Source: Conidiobolus incongruus B7586
Taxonomy: Eukaryota; Entomophthoromycota; Entomophthoromycetes; Entomophthorales; Conidiobolaceae
DNA: 44,170 nucleotides
Reading direction: 5' to 3'
Assembly: GCA_000697335.1 (NCBI GenBank)
Contig: JNEM01009168.1
Span: forward strand, 1-44,170
Position numbers and translations under genes: made by a program. The notes beneath the pieces were generated by a model. It was not told where the DNA came from. It ran no database searches and saw nothing but the letters and a program-made list of their open reading frames with translations. Shown piece by piece: positions 1 to 10,700 of this stretch (position 1 is its first letter; the number at the start of each line of letters is the position of its first letter).

Positions 1-516
1 TATATAATTAATTTTTAAAATTTAAATTTAAATTTAATATAATAAATTATAATAATATAAATATTGTTAACAATATATATATCCTTAATGTTTATTTACA
101 AGGATCCCAAATAAATAATTACTTATTTTATAATTAATACTTAAATAACTAGAAATAATAAAATAAAAAGATTTGGTATTTTTATTTTCTTAAATACATA
201 ATATTAATTTAACTAATATTTATTATTAAATTATTTTGATTTAAATATTAATTTTAAATTAATTTAAAAAATTTTAATTTAGTACAAAATCTTTATCAAT
301 TAATATTTACTTTTAAAATAAATTAAATAAAACAAAATTTTATAAAAATTTTAAAATTATATTGAACTATAAAACTCTATTATTAATCAAAAATATACAT
401 ATTTCTAGCTGATTTATTATTATTATTATTATTACTGAAATTAATAAAGTAATAATAAAAAATACATCAAAAAAGATTAATTATGTTATAATATAATAAT
501 AATATTAATTTATTGA
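1..516. other. AT-rich gene-free flank
   Basis: This stretch holds no reading frame or RNA gene that I can support. A short ATT/TTA trinucleotide run lies at about 417-435. It probably includes the 3' untranslated region of the minus-strand RRM gene that ends at 517. Confidence 0.6.
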
Positions 517-1377
517 TTAAGCTTCAATGGTAGCAGTAACTTGAGTACCCTCAATTTCTTTCCCATTTAAAATATTAAGAGCTCTGTCAACTGAACCTTC
601 CAAAATACTGACTTTCCATTCGCCATTCTCGCTAGCTTCTAATCCAAATACGGGAAATTCTCTCTTCAATAAGGTTAATAATTGCTGGCGGTCGAGGTGG
701 TCAGGAACATTGGTCAATTTGAGTGTTGAAAGAGCTTGACGATTCTTTAGGACACGGAATGCAGGCATGTAGGTGTTGGCAGCTAAAGTGACACCAATAA
801 TACGGTTAAAGTGCTTTTCGTCGTGGAACTCTTTGATAGCTTTGGACATGTTGGAGGGATGAATGTCAATGAAGGCGATGTTAGAGCTGTTGGATTGGTC
901 CTTGTTGAGTAAGCGGACAGCGAGAACGGGAATCTTGGTACTGAAAAGAGAGTGTAATTGGTGTAAAGTAACTTCAGGAGGTAGGTTGTAAACCATAAGT
1001 GTGACGAGTTCTCCCTTTTGCTTCATGTCTTGGAGGACGGTACCAGTTTGACGCATGTTGGCCATCTTCACATTAATAAATCTATCGCTAACGAAACTTT
1101 TATCTAATTGAGAAATGGAAGTCTGGATATCAGCTTCATCAACATCGACGAATGCCATACCGGTGTATTCGCCTCTATCATTTTTATGAATTCTAATTGC
1201 TTTATGAGGAATTTGTTTTTCCGATAAAAGGGACTCGATCTGTTCGTGAGTGATATCAAGAGGCAAGTTTGTAATAGCTAAAGATTTAATAACTATATTT
1301 CTAAAAGGTTGGACCTGAGAAACTCTAGAGGAAATTCTGTTTAATAAAGAAGGGATGCGATTAGTTAATGAGATCAT
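517..1377 (-). CDS. Three-RRM RNA-binding protein, probably mitochondrial
   Basis: Single-exon gene for a 286-residue RNA-binding protein. RRM1 spans about residues 32-107, with an RNP2-like strand (LAITNL) and an RNP1-like strand (YTGMAFVDV). RRM2 spans about 122-200 (LMVYNLPPEV and NIAFIDI), and a degenerate third RRM about 215-286 (LKLTNVPDHL). Residues 1-31 hold five arginines, one lysine and no acidic residue among serines and aliphatics, which is a typical mitochondrial presequence; the mitochondrial location is inference. The RNP1 strands lack most of the usual aromatic residues, so RNA contacts may be atypical. A copy of the AATCCCATAA element lies 191 bp upstream of the start. I do not recognise a specific orthologue and give no symbol. 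The start is the only ATG that retains the basic leader. Confidence 0.85.
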   Translation of the reverse strand: MISLTNRIPSLLNRISSRVSQVQPFRNIVIKSLAITNLPLDITHEQIESLLSEKQIPHKAIRIHKNDRGEYTGMAFVDVDEADIQTSISQLDKSFVSDRFINVKMANMRQTGTVLQDMKQKGELVTLMVYNLPPEVTLHQLHSLFSTKIPVLAVRLLNKDQSNSSNIAFIDIHPSNMSKAIKEFHDEKHFNRIIGVTLAANTYMPAFRVLKNRQALSTLKLTNVPDHLDRQQLLTLLKREFPVFGLEASENGEWKVSILEGSVDRALNILNGKEIEGTQVTATIEA

Positions 1378-1567
1378 GATGAAAATTCAATTAACCAAAT
1401 TTAACAATTATAGCTTATATTCTGTATTGAATAAATAAATAAATTTTTATAGTTATTATATTGATTTTATATTAATCAAATATTATAAATATATTATATC
1501 TAAATTCGTGATAAATAAACAAAATTAGGATTACAAATTTTTATAGTTCATTAAAAGAAATAATAAA

Positions 1568-1577
1568 TTATGGGATT
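1568..1577 (-). promoter_or_regulatory. AATCCCATAA promoter motif upstream of the RRM gene
   Basis: Exact match to the 10-bp motif AATCCCATAA on the minus strand, 191 bp upstream of the RRM gene's ATG (1377) and in the same orientation as at the other genes. It also lies just past the end of the next gene (stop at 1648), so it fits the RRM promoter. Function is inferred from recurrence. Confidence 0.55.
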
Positions 1578-1647
1578 GAGATTAAATAATATTAATTAAA
1601 ATTTATTGAAACTTTATATAGAAAATTTCCAAAATTCAAACTTTTAA

Positions 1648-2889
1648 CTATTGAACGTATTTTTCTAAACAAGAGAGTAATGACAAATGATTTAAATCTT
1701 GTATTAAGCCCTTCACTCTATCTTCATTATTCACTAAGTTAAAATTAGGGGAGGGTGTTGATTTAATCCAATTAAAATCTTGAACTTGATCCCAAAGATT
1801 CTTATTTTTTAAATTGTTATAATGTTTCTAGGAATTAAAAGATGAATAAACTCAAATTAGTAAGAACTAATATTTATATTTTACCGTTGACTGGATCTTA
1901 TGATTTAATTCAGTTTGAGGATATGGCAAAAAATTTAATGATGAACAATCTTCAATAATGGGAACCGAAGTACAATGTAAATAAATTTGATTTTTTTGAC
2001 TATCATGAATTCGAAACTAAACAAAATGTAAATCAATATACCATAAAACTATTAATGTCTTATTAATAAACTTACTTGATGACATCCAACAATTAAAATA
2101 GAATTTTTTAAATTATAAATCAATACCGAATTAGGAATGGGAGGTAAAATTAAAATAGAATGACTCATATTTTTAATATGAACAGTACCAATAGACACAT
2201 TTGTATCAGATAAATCCAGTAAACAGTGATCAATATTTAATAACTCGATGGATCTATCGACGCCTTCAATATCAGAATATGCACTAATATTTAATTCTTG
2301 AGACTTTTGGTCTTTAATAATAATCGTATCTAATAGTAGTAAGAATTAATATTAATGAAAGTCAATGAGAATAGCATTATCCATACTTAATTTTTGCAAG
2401 TTATTTAAATCATTTGAACAAGGTCTTGAATGTGACTGAGCAGATTGAGTCGATTCAACTTGGGACTTTAACTGGGTTCGATTCTTAAATTGAAATTTTT
2501 TCTTAGGTTGTAAACTTGATTTTTTAGATTCTAATAATTTATATAATTCTTCAATTTGCTAAATTGAAAAAAATAAATATAAAATAATTTATTAAAAAAT
2601 TTTTTAATAATTACATTTTGAATAGATTTTTGATCATATTTAGATAATTGATCCCAATTAGGAGCTAAAAAAGATTGTAAATCATTTAAAGAAATAATAA
2701 TTCCTGAATGTTTATTATTTAATTCGTCATTCGAATTTAGTTCATTAATAGAATTAAAAATTTCTATACCAATATTAATTAAATATATTCAACTAATTAC
2801 GTTAGATATGTACCTTGCTTTTTAATGATAAAATCATCATAAATTTTTTTTAAAATATCAGTTCTACTATCTTGTTTATTAATTTCCAT
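1648..2889 (-). CDS. Tubulin-folding cofactor C (TBCC)
   Basis: Six-exon gene assembled by reading through five short introns; minus-strand exons are 2889-2814, 2763-2615, 2558-2387, 2329-2076, 2016-1885 and 1827-1648, giving 320 residues, close to human TBCC (346). Cofactor C acts in the cytosol with cofactors D and E on the alpha/beta-tubulin heterodimer and stimulates GTP hydrolysis by beta-tubulin to release it. The C-terminal C-CAP/TBCC beta-helix is clear: a ladder of short strands, then IVGCHQFRIHDSQ and IYLHCTSVPIIEDC, the signature that includes the catalytic arginine. The N-terminal part is helical and lysine-rich. All phases join without a stop. The third intron begins GTATGG, a less usual donor in this window, so that junction is the least certain. 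The start lies 91 bp downstream of an AATCCCATAA element. Confidence 0.88.
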
Positions 2890-2979
2890 TTTTCAGTTAG
2901 TATATTTTAAATATTGATCAATATTATAATAATGTCAAGAACCTATCAAATATTTAAAATCGAATTAATCAGATTATAA

Positions 2980-2989
2980 TTATGGGATT
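2980..2989 (-). promoter_or_regulatory. AATCCCATAA promoter motif upstream of TBCC
   Basis: Exact copy on the minus strand, 91 bp upstream of the cofactor C start codon at 2889. One of the two shortest spacings in the set. Confidence 0.6.
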
Positions 2990-4039
2990 ATATAGTTAAT
3001 TCTATTCAATTTTATAAGTTATCCCTAATAATTTGAATATTTTGAAATTTGAAAAATTTTATTGAAATTTAAATTTTTTATTTAAATAATTCTTTAATCA
3101 ACAACATTAATTAAAAATTTGAAAATTTTATTAATTATGTTTATTATAACTATGTATTTATATATGATTATAGGGAACTCAGTATGAAAATAAAAATATT
3201 TTAGCTGATATTATAAAGAGATTAAAAAACTTGTTTTAACATTAATTGATAAAAAACCATAAATCAATCAATAATATAAAAATTTGAAATTAACAATTAT
3301 TCAAATATAATAGAAAAAATCATTAAAACTATATTATAATATTAAAATATTGTTCATTTTATATGAGTTTTAAATCAGATTATTGCTATTCTTAGTAAAA
3401 AGTTTGCACCAATTCTAAAATAGAAAATTAACCTAAATATTAGCATACAAAGTAATGGTAAGTTCAAAATACCTTATATAATGTATATACTTGATCTTCA
3501 AAAGAGCACCAAGTCTGATTTCTTATTATATATCACTAATGATTATCTAAGAAACTGTATGATATACTTGTTATTGAAATAATTAATAGAATTAATAATA
3601 TATTGCCTGATTGGTTAATGATTGAAAATCTTTAGACAATATCAAAAAAACATTGGATATAAAAGTATTTAAAATATAATTAACTTTTCATTTATATTTC
3701 TGAATCAACCAATGTATATTTAGTTATTTGATCTATCCAAGTATCATTATATTTAATATATATGTTTATTCTAAGTAGAAATTTTAGATCAACATATGTA
3801 GATAAATATTTGAAAATAGATAGTATTATTGTATTAGTTATATGTTTTATAAAATATACGAAAAATGATTTGAATTGACTGCGCAAATTTTCAGTCAATT
3901 ACATTAGACTTTAATTAGAAATTGAAGTAATATATTAAACGATTACATCATTAGTCATCAAACCAAGAAAAATTAATGATTAAATTGTAACAATATTTTA
4001 TGACTTGCTTTTTTATAACATATCTTTGTAATTATTTTA
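2990..4039. other. Gene-free AT-rich intergenic region
   Basis: I see no gene here. A 68-codon open stretch on the minus strand (3692-3898) is rich in Ile, Tyr and Asn, as expected from AT-rich non-coding DNA. The region separates the divergent TBCC and 11-residue-repeat genes and should contain the latter's promoter. Confidence 0.5.
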
Positions 4040-4084
4040 TTGAGATATATTTATACTCATTTTTTTATAATCTTTAAAAATAGT

Positions 4085-4849
4085 ATGGAACATGAAAAAA
4101 ATAATTCAGGAAAAGAATTCGACGAATTATTGGTTAATTTAAATACAGATTTTAAACAACAAGAGAAAAATTTAAAGTCAGCTCATGAAGAACCAGAAAT
4201 AAATTTAAGAAATGAAGCTGAAAAGCACAGCCAAGATTTTGAACCTGAGCTTGTAGAACGAGAGCCGAATTTAGAACCAGCTATTGAAACACAGGTTGCA
4301 AATTTAGAAAATGGAGCTGAAAGACCTGATACCAACCGTGAACTAGTGCCAGAGCAACAAGACGTCGATTTAGAAGCAGAACCTCCCAAAAAGAAGACTA
4401 AATTAAAATCAACAATTGAAAAGGCTAAGCCCAACTGTGATATTACGAAAAAAGCGTTCATTGTGGCATTAAAAAGTCATGGAGGTTTATCGTCTTCAGA
4501 AATTTCAAAATTAACGGATATATCTGTTAGTCAAGTTAATAGAATATATAAAAGTGCTATTGATCGTGGGTTTGATCCCAACTCTGTCCCAACCAATTTG
4601 TGTAATGACCACCTCCAAGCTGACGCGAAATATGGTAGACCGAGTAAACAAACTGAATTGATCAAACAAGAAATTATGGCAATACTCGATCGAACAAAAA
4701 ATGGTAAACCGATAGGATCTAGAAAAATTCGTGACGAGCTTAAACTTAAGCAAATTTTTGTTTCTAAAGATACTGTATTAAGTATGCTAAAGCAGATTCG
4801 TCATTATATACCGAATACAATAAGTAAGAGTCAAAATCCATCCGAATAA
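4085..4849 (+). CDS. Hendecad-repeat protein with transposase-like helix-turn-helix domain
   Basis: An intronless gene that I do not recognise as a named family. The frame opens at an ATG at 4040, but the first 15 residues are hydrophobic and unlike the rest, so I prefer the ATG at 4085 (254 residues). Numbering from 4040, residues 33-131 are nine consecutive 11-residue units of the type N-L-E-x-x-x-E-x-x-x-x, mostly acidic. The last two carry PPKKKTKLK (115-123), a monopartite nuclear localisation signal. Residues 132-269 look like the bipartite DNA-binding region of Tc1/mariner-IS630 transposases: a first helix-turn-helix (about 138-170), a GRPSK linker (199-203), then a second one (about 205-253). 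No DDE catalytic domain follows. It may be a domesticated DNA-binding domain or a fragment of a plain DNA transposon. GC content is visibly higher than in the flanks, which supports coding. No AATCCCATAA motif lies upstream. Confidence 0.7.
   Translation: MEHEKNNSGKEFDELLVNLNTDFKQQEKNLKSAHEEPEINLRNEAEKHSQDFEPELVEREPNLEPAIETQVANLENGAERPDTNRELVPEQQDVDLEAEPPKKKTKLKSTIEKAKPNCDITKKAFIVALKSHGGLSSSEISKLTDISVSQVNRIYKSAIDRGFDPNSVPTNLCNDHLQADAKYGRPSKQTELIKQEIMAILDRTKNGKPIGSRKIRDELKLKQIFVSKDTVLSMLKQIRHYIPNTISKSQNPSE
4136..4432 (+). repeat. Nine in-frame 33-bp repeats coding for 11-residue units
   Basis: Nine consecutive 33-nt units without a gap encode NLNTDFKQQEK, NLKSAHEEPEI, NLRNEAEKHSQ, DFEPELVEREP, NLEPAIETQVA, NLENGAERPDT, NRELVPEQQDV, DLEAEPPKKKT and KLKSTIEKAKP. 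The first two codons (Asn/Asp/Lys then Leu/Phe) and a Glu near position 7 are the best conserved. At DNA level the units have diverged, with AATTTAGAA the best kept part, so this is an old expansion held by protein-level constraint rather than a fresh minisatellite. Confidence 0.85.
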
Positions 4850-6696
4850 AAAACTTGTTAAAACACCTCTATTTATAGCTTGGGCCTTATAATAATCGTT
4901 TAGTAGAGATGATTATAATATTTAATTAAATCTAACCAGGTGTTATCAGGATTTATATAGTATTATTAAAGAAATATCGTATTATCACATTTAAACAATA
5001 TATTTATTTGGTGATGAAAAAAATTTTTGAACAACTTTGAGACGGTGTAATTTCATGCTGAGACAAGGTATCAACATCAATTTTCATATACAAAGCCTGT
5101 GCTTTATTTACAAATTCAAAATAAAATATAAATTTCATAAATGAGCTTCACAACCCTTAATTCAAAACATACATTGTATTGAATTACTGAATTATTGATA
5201 AATTTGGTCGTCTTTTATCAAAATTTGTTAATTTTTAAATAAACCTACTAGTAAAATTCATAATGATTTGATCAAAATATTTGGAAAACTCTTTCTGTTT
5301 GTATTAGTTAATATAGAATAAATAAATTTAGTAAAGGGATATGATTTATTAAAGCCAAGTCTAGAATTAGTCCTTCGAAGTCAATTACTATCAAAAAATA
5401 TATTAAGAGTCCAAAGGCATAAACAAGGAATTCTTATTTATTACCAAAAATATATCTAGGGAATTATGTAATAATTATTGACCTATTTGTTTTATAATGA
5501 AATAAATTCAAGATTGAACAAATTTTAAATTGACACCCTCTATATTATGGATTATTAAAAAAACAATAGTAAGTATAACAATTAATATAAGGCAGATCCT
5601 AGGCTATTAAAATAAATTATTATTGATAAACTTTAGTATCAATGATATATGCCATTTCCTTATCAGAAATCTAATGTATGGTTTAAACTAAAATATCCAG
5701 TCCTAATTACTATTAAACCCAAAAGATTCCAAAAGACTTTTAATGATTGATATAGATTTTTAAATAATTTGCTTCAAACCAATAATACTATAAGAAATCA
5801 CCATAAAATAATATGATATATAATAAATTTTTAAAGAAAAAAAATACAAGGTATTTATTTTGCCAGTTTCAAAAACCTCCAATTATTCAAGGTAATAATA
5901 AATCTTATAAAAAATACTATCAAAAACCTTATTAAATCAAAAAGTTGGTTTTATTGCCACACCCATTATATTACCAAAATATGAGCTATTATGATTTCAA
6001 GGATTTTAAACTTTGAAAAGACATCTATGCAGCAAAATAATTTCAAAATTTTAAAGATATTGAAGCAAAATTGAATTAGGTAATTAAGCTAATTAACAAG
6101 GGGATTTTAATGTGATTAGACAACTTGTAAAAGTTTAGAAATATATTATATCAATTAAAGGAAATTGCTAAATGTATAATATAGATTTTCTCATTGATAT
6201 TTATTAAATCGCATTGAAATATAATTTGAAAATTTTTATAAGTAACTTCAAATCAAATTAATTAACACTAACATTTTAATTTATGATGAATATCATCTTT
6301 CAAATCGAATTATTACTTTCTTAGACAAAGTTTCATTCCTCAAAAAATCGCAGTAAATATTCATATTTGAATAATTATTGTAACTTGTTAAACTGTAACT
6401 GATATTTGGAATTATTCATAGAGCATCATGAAATCCCATATACGAAAGAATATTGATAATATTACATTCAAATGAATCTAATATTTTTACTTGATATAAA
6501 TATTCGAATACATATATCATATGAAATAAATGGACAATTTTTAATCTATTAATTAAAATCTGATTCAATAAAAATATCACTAAGATATATTCAATTCTGC
6601 GCTTATTTTATAATCTTAAGCATCCAATTATCTTTATAAATCTGTTTAATTCCTCATTTCTTAAAGCATCTAAAATATGACATCATAAACTTAAAA
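4850..6696. other. Gene-free AT-rich intergenic region
   Basis: About 1.85 kb with no supportable frame. A weak inverted pair (AACACCT near 4861 and AGGTGTT near 4937) lies just after the repeat gene; it is too short to call a transposon end. I see no transposase remnant downstream of the helix-turn-helix gene. Confidence 0.5.
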
Positions 6697-6706
6697 ATTC
6701 CCATAA
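6697..6706 (+). promoter_or_regulatory. Near-match to the AATCCCATAA motif upstream of Fis1
   Basis: ATTCCCATAA matches 9 of 10 positions on the plus strand, 129 bp upstream of the Fis1 ATG. Spacing and orientation agree with the exact copies at other housekeeping genes. Confidence 0.4.
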
Positions 6707-6834
6707 ATATAATTTCAGGTTTAATATATAACGAATATTTCATCCAAGTCACCCATTGAATGAAATTAATCAAACCCTATTAATAAATCAATTGTTCCAT
6801 TTTAAATAGTAGTATATTAAATTTTTTTTAAAAA

Positions 6835-7417
6835 ATGACAAATAAAGATAGTTTACCCTACGTTGCGGAAGTGGAAGTTGCTTTAACTGATGCCGAACTA
6901 CAGACTTTAAAAAATCAATATAATGCCGAATTGCCAGAGCCTTCAGTACAAACTAAATTTAATTATGCTTGGGGTATGATTCGATCTTCTAAAAGATCCG
7001 AACAGCAGAAAGGTATCGCCCTTTTGGGAGGTATATATTTTTTAACAGATAAATATTTAGTAAATATATTAAATTTAGCTATTCTTTGTTACTAGACATT
7101 TACAGAGACCACCAAACTAGAAGACGAGAATGTTTATACTACCTTGCATTAGGTCACTTGAAATTAGGAAATTATGGTGATTCTAAAAGAATTATTGAAT
7201 TATTCCTGAAAGAGGAACCCAAAAATATTCAAGCCTTAGCTTTATTAGATTTAATTGATCGTAGAGTTGCTGCAGGTAACTAGTAAAATATGTTTTAAAC
7301 AATTACATATAATTAATGTAGAATTTTATAGATGGATTTAGAGGTCTAATGATTGTTGGAGGAGCTACTGCTGCTCTTATCGCAGGAGTTGCCATGATGT
7401 TTAGAAGACGAGATTAA
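6835..7417 (+). CDS. FIS1: Mitochondrial fission protein Fis1
   Basis: Three exons (6835-7030, 7096-7275, 7332-7417) join in phase to give 153 residues, the family's normal length (about 152). Fis1 is a tail-anchored outer-membrane protein of mitochondria and peroxisomes that recruits the division dynamin through adaptors. Residues 1-125 form the TPR-like helical bundle; the hallmark RRRECLYYLALGHLKLGNY falls at the start of exon 2. Exon 3 encodes the C-terminal anchor, GLMIVGGATAALIAGVAMM, followed by the basic tail FRRRD that helps target mitochondria. Introns of 65 and 56 nt have GTATAT/CTAG and GTAACT/ATAG ends. The gene converges on the polymerase gamma gene, with 382 bp between the two stop codons. 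Confidence 0.95.
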
Positions 7418-7799
7418 TTTTCAATAAATTACCAATTGTATTTTTAATAGCTAAAATTATTTGAACTGTGATATTACTATTCTGGAGTTTTTTCTATTTT
7501 CATTAGTATATTAATATTGAACAAGTAGATATTTTTATAATTCATAATTACTTATATTGTATTTTTTATATGAAATTTACTTTAAAAATTTTTATTTATT
7601 ATAAAATAGTTTGTAATCAGTATTATAAATGAATCATATTCTATATAGAATACTAATGATAGAACACTGATTTATTTAACAAAGTCAAAAAATAAGCTTA
7701 ATAATGAATATTATCTAAAAAATTCAAATATGCAAATATTAAACCTTATATCCAATAATGAATCAAAAATTTTATTATACAACAGTAAAAAAGGAAGAA
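7418..7799. other. Convergent 3' intergenic spacer
   Basis: A 382-bp spacer between the stops of Fis1 and the polymerase gene. It is AT-rich and presumably holds both polyadenylation regions. I see nothing else in it. Confidence 0.5.
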
Positions 7800-10700
7800 T
7801 TAAATGTAATCTCCATTCATTTTACCTCTTCTTCTATTTAACGATTTAGAATTGAAATTTGGCTTCATTATAGACTTGCCAATAAAGGAATCAGGAGTGA
7901 AGAAGAACGTTTTGGCATCAGTTGTGTTATTAATACTATTATGTAAATTTATAGATGCAGCACTGGGAGAAGGAGAAGGAGGAGGAGGAGGGATATAAGT
8001 ATGATTTTTATCGATGGGTCTATCTACTATCAGTTCTGATGTAACAGGAGATGAAGATGGACTAGTAGTACTACTTGGTTTAGTCGAGGTCGAGAAATTT
8101 GGAGATTTTTTAGCTTTCACATATTTAGATTCGCTTTTTGGGATAGTATTTTTCGTACTGTTTTTTGATGAGTGACTTGCAGTCAGCTCTTTAATTTGTT
8201 TCGAATCGGTACAATTTTGCTTTTTCAAATACAAAATTTGATCTTTTGACCATTCAGCAGACGTTGGAGCCTCAACAAAAGTTGGAAAGGGAGTCAGTTT
8301 AATGTGTTTAGGAATTTCACATTGGGATCGGCCACCTTCTAATTTATCAGTGTTTAGTTTTTCAACCAACTGATATATATTAACACTCTCTCCATGAGCT
8401 ATTGGGTGAGGATTTGACGGCGTAACACAATCCAAATCAACTTCTTTTCTCAGTACATGATCTATATCTACTTGAGAAAAGAAGGCAACCGATTGTGGTA
8501 AATTAGTGAAGCCAAGGCGATAACTAAATAATGCACGTGTCCAAAGATTGGCAATCTGAAGTGCCATCGCTGCTCTATAACAGTCGCTCTCTTTGACTAG
8601 ATATCTAACTTCATCATGTACAGAGAGCATGAATCTAGCATCAATATCATATTTTGTAATTAAATAATCCATAGAGACCAGCAACAAGTGTAAATAATCA
8701 ACACCACTGGACTGTACAACCCAGTTTACTCTACTAGTCATATACTGTTCATTAACACACTCAGGCCTTAAGGTATTTGGAATTCCACAATGGAGAATGG
8801 GGGTTCTTGGATCGTTCGACTTGGCAATTGATTCCAATTTGTTGAACATAAAACTTTCGCTGCCTCCATACCAAAAATTCTTATCTGGACGACTCTTAGG
8901 TCCATAATTTTGAGTACCCTTAGTTTCTTGATAAAGTTGCTTTGCCTTCGCCTTCGCTTCCTCTTGCGTCATACTAGGGTTAAATTGGAGTAGGAGCTGG
9001 ACTGCAAACTTGACGCCGGCACCGTAAATTCTTCCGTAGTTAAATACTTTGGCATTGTTTCTGCTAATACCCAGGATATTGGCGGTTTTTGAATGTAGGT
9101 CTGTGCCTTCGCTCTTTGTTCCTTGCAAATTCATCCATCCGAATGCAGTTGCGCCATGATCCCGGAATTGCGAATCACCGATCAAACTAGAAATCCATAA
9201 TTCCTCGGAATCAACGTCAGCCCCAACGATTTTGTATCCAGGAGGAGCCACTACAAGACTTTTGAGCTCAGAACCAATACGATTTTTCTTGGCATTACTG
9301 GCGGTCATCCAAGTAGCTTCAACAGCTCGACGAGTGACTGTTCCCATTGTAGCAATCTGAGGGATGATCATACCATAATGAGAATGTGACTTTCCTTCTT
9401 CATGGTCAATACCCATCAAATTAGGCTGTGTTTGCCAAGATACAAATTGGGATTTGACGCGATCTCGAGCAGAAATCCAATAAGCACACATCGCATTCAT
9501 TTGTAATGCTTGTTGAGCGAGATCATATTCACTAGACATGGTACCATCTTCAAAAGAACTTATATATCCTTTGGCAAGTGGATTTCCTACATTATGCTCA
9601 TCACCATCTTTATGAGGGATTTTGAAGAAACAGAGCGTACTAGAATTTTCAGTAGGATATTCTTCATAGTGCTTCTGCTCGGGATCTGTGACGAAGATAA
9701 GCGGATTGGATGGAATTTTAGAAGATTCTTCACCCCTTGGTACTGCATAAGTCCACCCATGCTTCGAAGAATAATAGACAGGATATCCTTGCCATTTGAG
9801 TTTCAGGAGATAAGGTGCGATTCTACTTCTTGTGGTAATTCGAATTCTCTTCTCTTGAGGAACATATAAAGATCTATACCATTCGGGATAGCCTGGAAGC
9901 GTCTGTCTTGAGTGAGGTCTTGGCTCCCCATTTTTAGCATAAGTACCGTCTTTTTTATATTTTGGCTTTGTCATTCTTAAAGGAGGCACCGTCCAGTCTA
10001 AATGGCATAGCCACGGATCATCCTTTGGATTGGGATGTTTTAAAGCCTGCTCAGCTAATTCAAGTAGTTTATTTTCAACATTGACTAGCATATCATTATA
10101 ACATTTTTCGGCGCTTTCAATATACTTCTCCCAGTCTCTCGTAACTGGTAAAAATGCTTTTCCCATAATACACATACCGGCAAAAGATACTGGATGCGGA
10201 CATTTATCTAGAAATAGATCCAAGATTTCCTTATATACTTGGTGCGTCACTTGGACATCAGTAGCACAGTAATCCATTAAGGTCTGAAATTGGTCTAATA
10301 CATCCTGACGTGTACCTTCAATAAACACATCACGGGCATCTTTTTCCATTTCAATGCCACAGTACAGCTTAGCGACTTCTTGAAGGCTGTTAACTGTGCC
10401 AAAGTAAGCAATCTTGCTAATTGAACTGATATCTGATGATTCAAGAGAATCAAGTTTATCATCCCTAAGCGCTCTATGATATTGAAGATATTTATTCCTT
10501 TGAATGCTACTCAATCCACCAACAGCGACATGTAAGCTCAGGGTATCTAAAAATACATTTTTCGAATTTTTGAGATGATACTCGGTTTGAATTCGCGAAC
10601 GGTCAAAACTAGCAAAATGTGCTACAATCACTCTCTCAGTTTCAGAATCCCAAGGAATCAGCTGATTACGATCCTGAGTAGGATCGATCAAGTATGGTGA

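Noticed and set aside
3692-3898. A 68-codon minus-strand open stretch.
   Set aside because: Composition is Ile/Tyr/Asn/Phe-rich as in random AT-rich DNA, with no motif, signal or upstream element.
4850-4960. A possible inverted repeat (AACACCT / AGGTGTT) as a transposon end next to the helix-turn-helix gene.
   Set aside because: Seven bases only, both on the same side of the gene, no target-site duplication and no partner upstream.
9510-9869. A 119-codon open frame on the plus strand inside the polymerase gamma gene.
   Set aside because: It is fully antisense to conserved polymerase coding sequence and has no features of its own.
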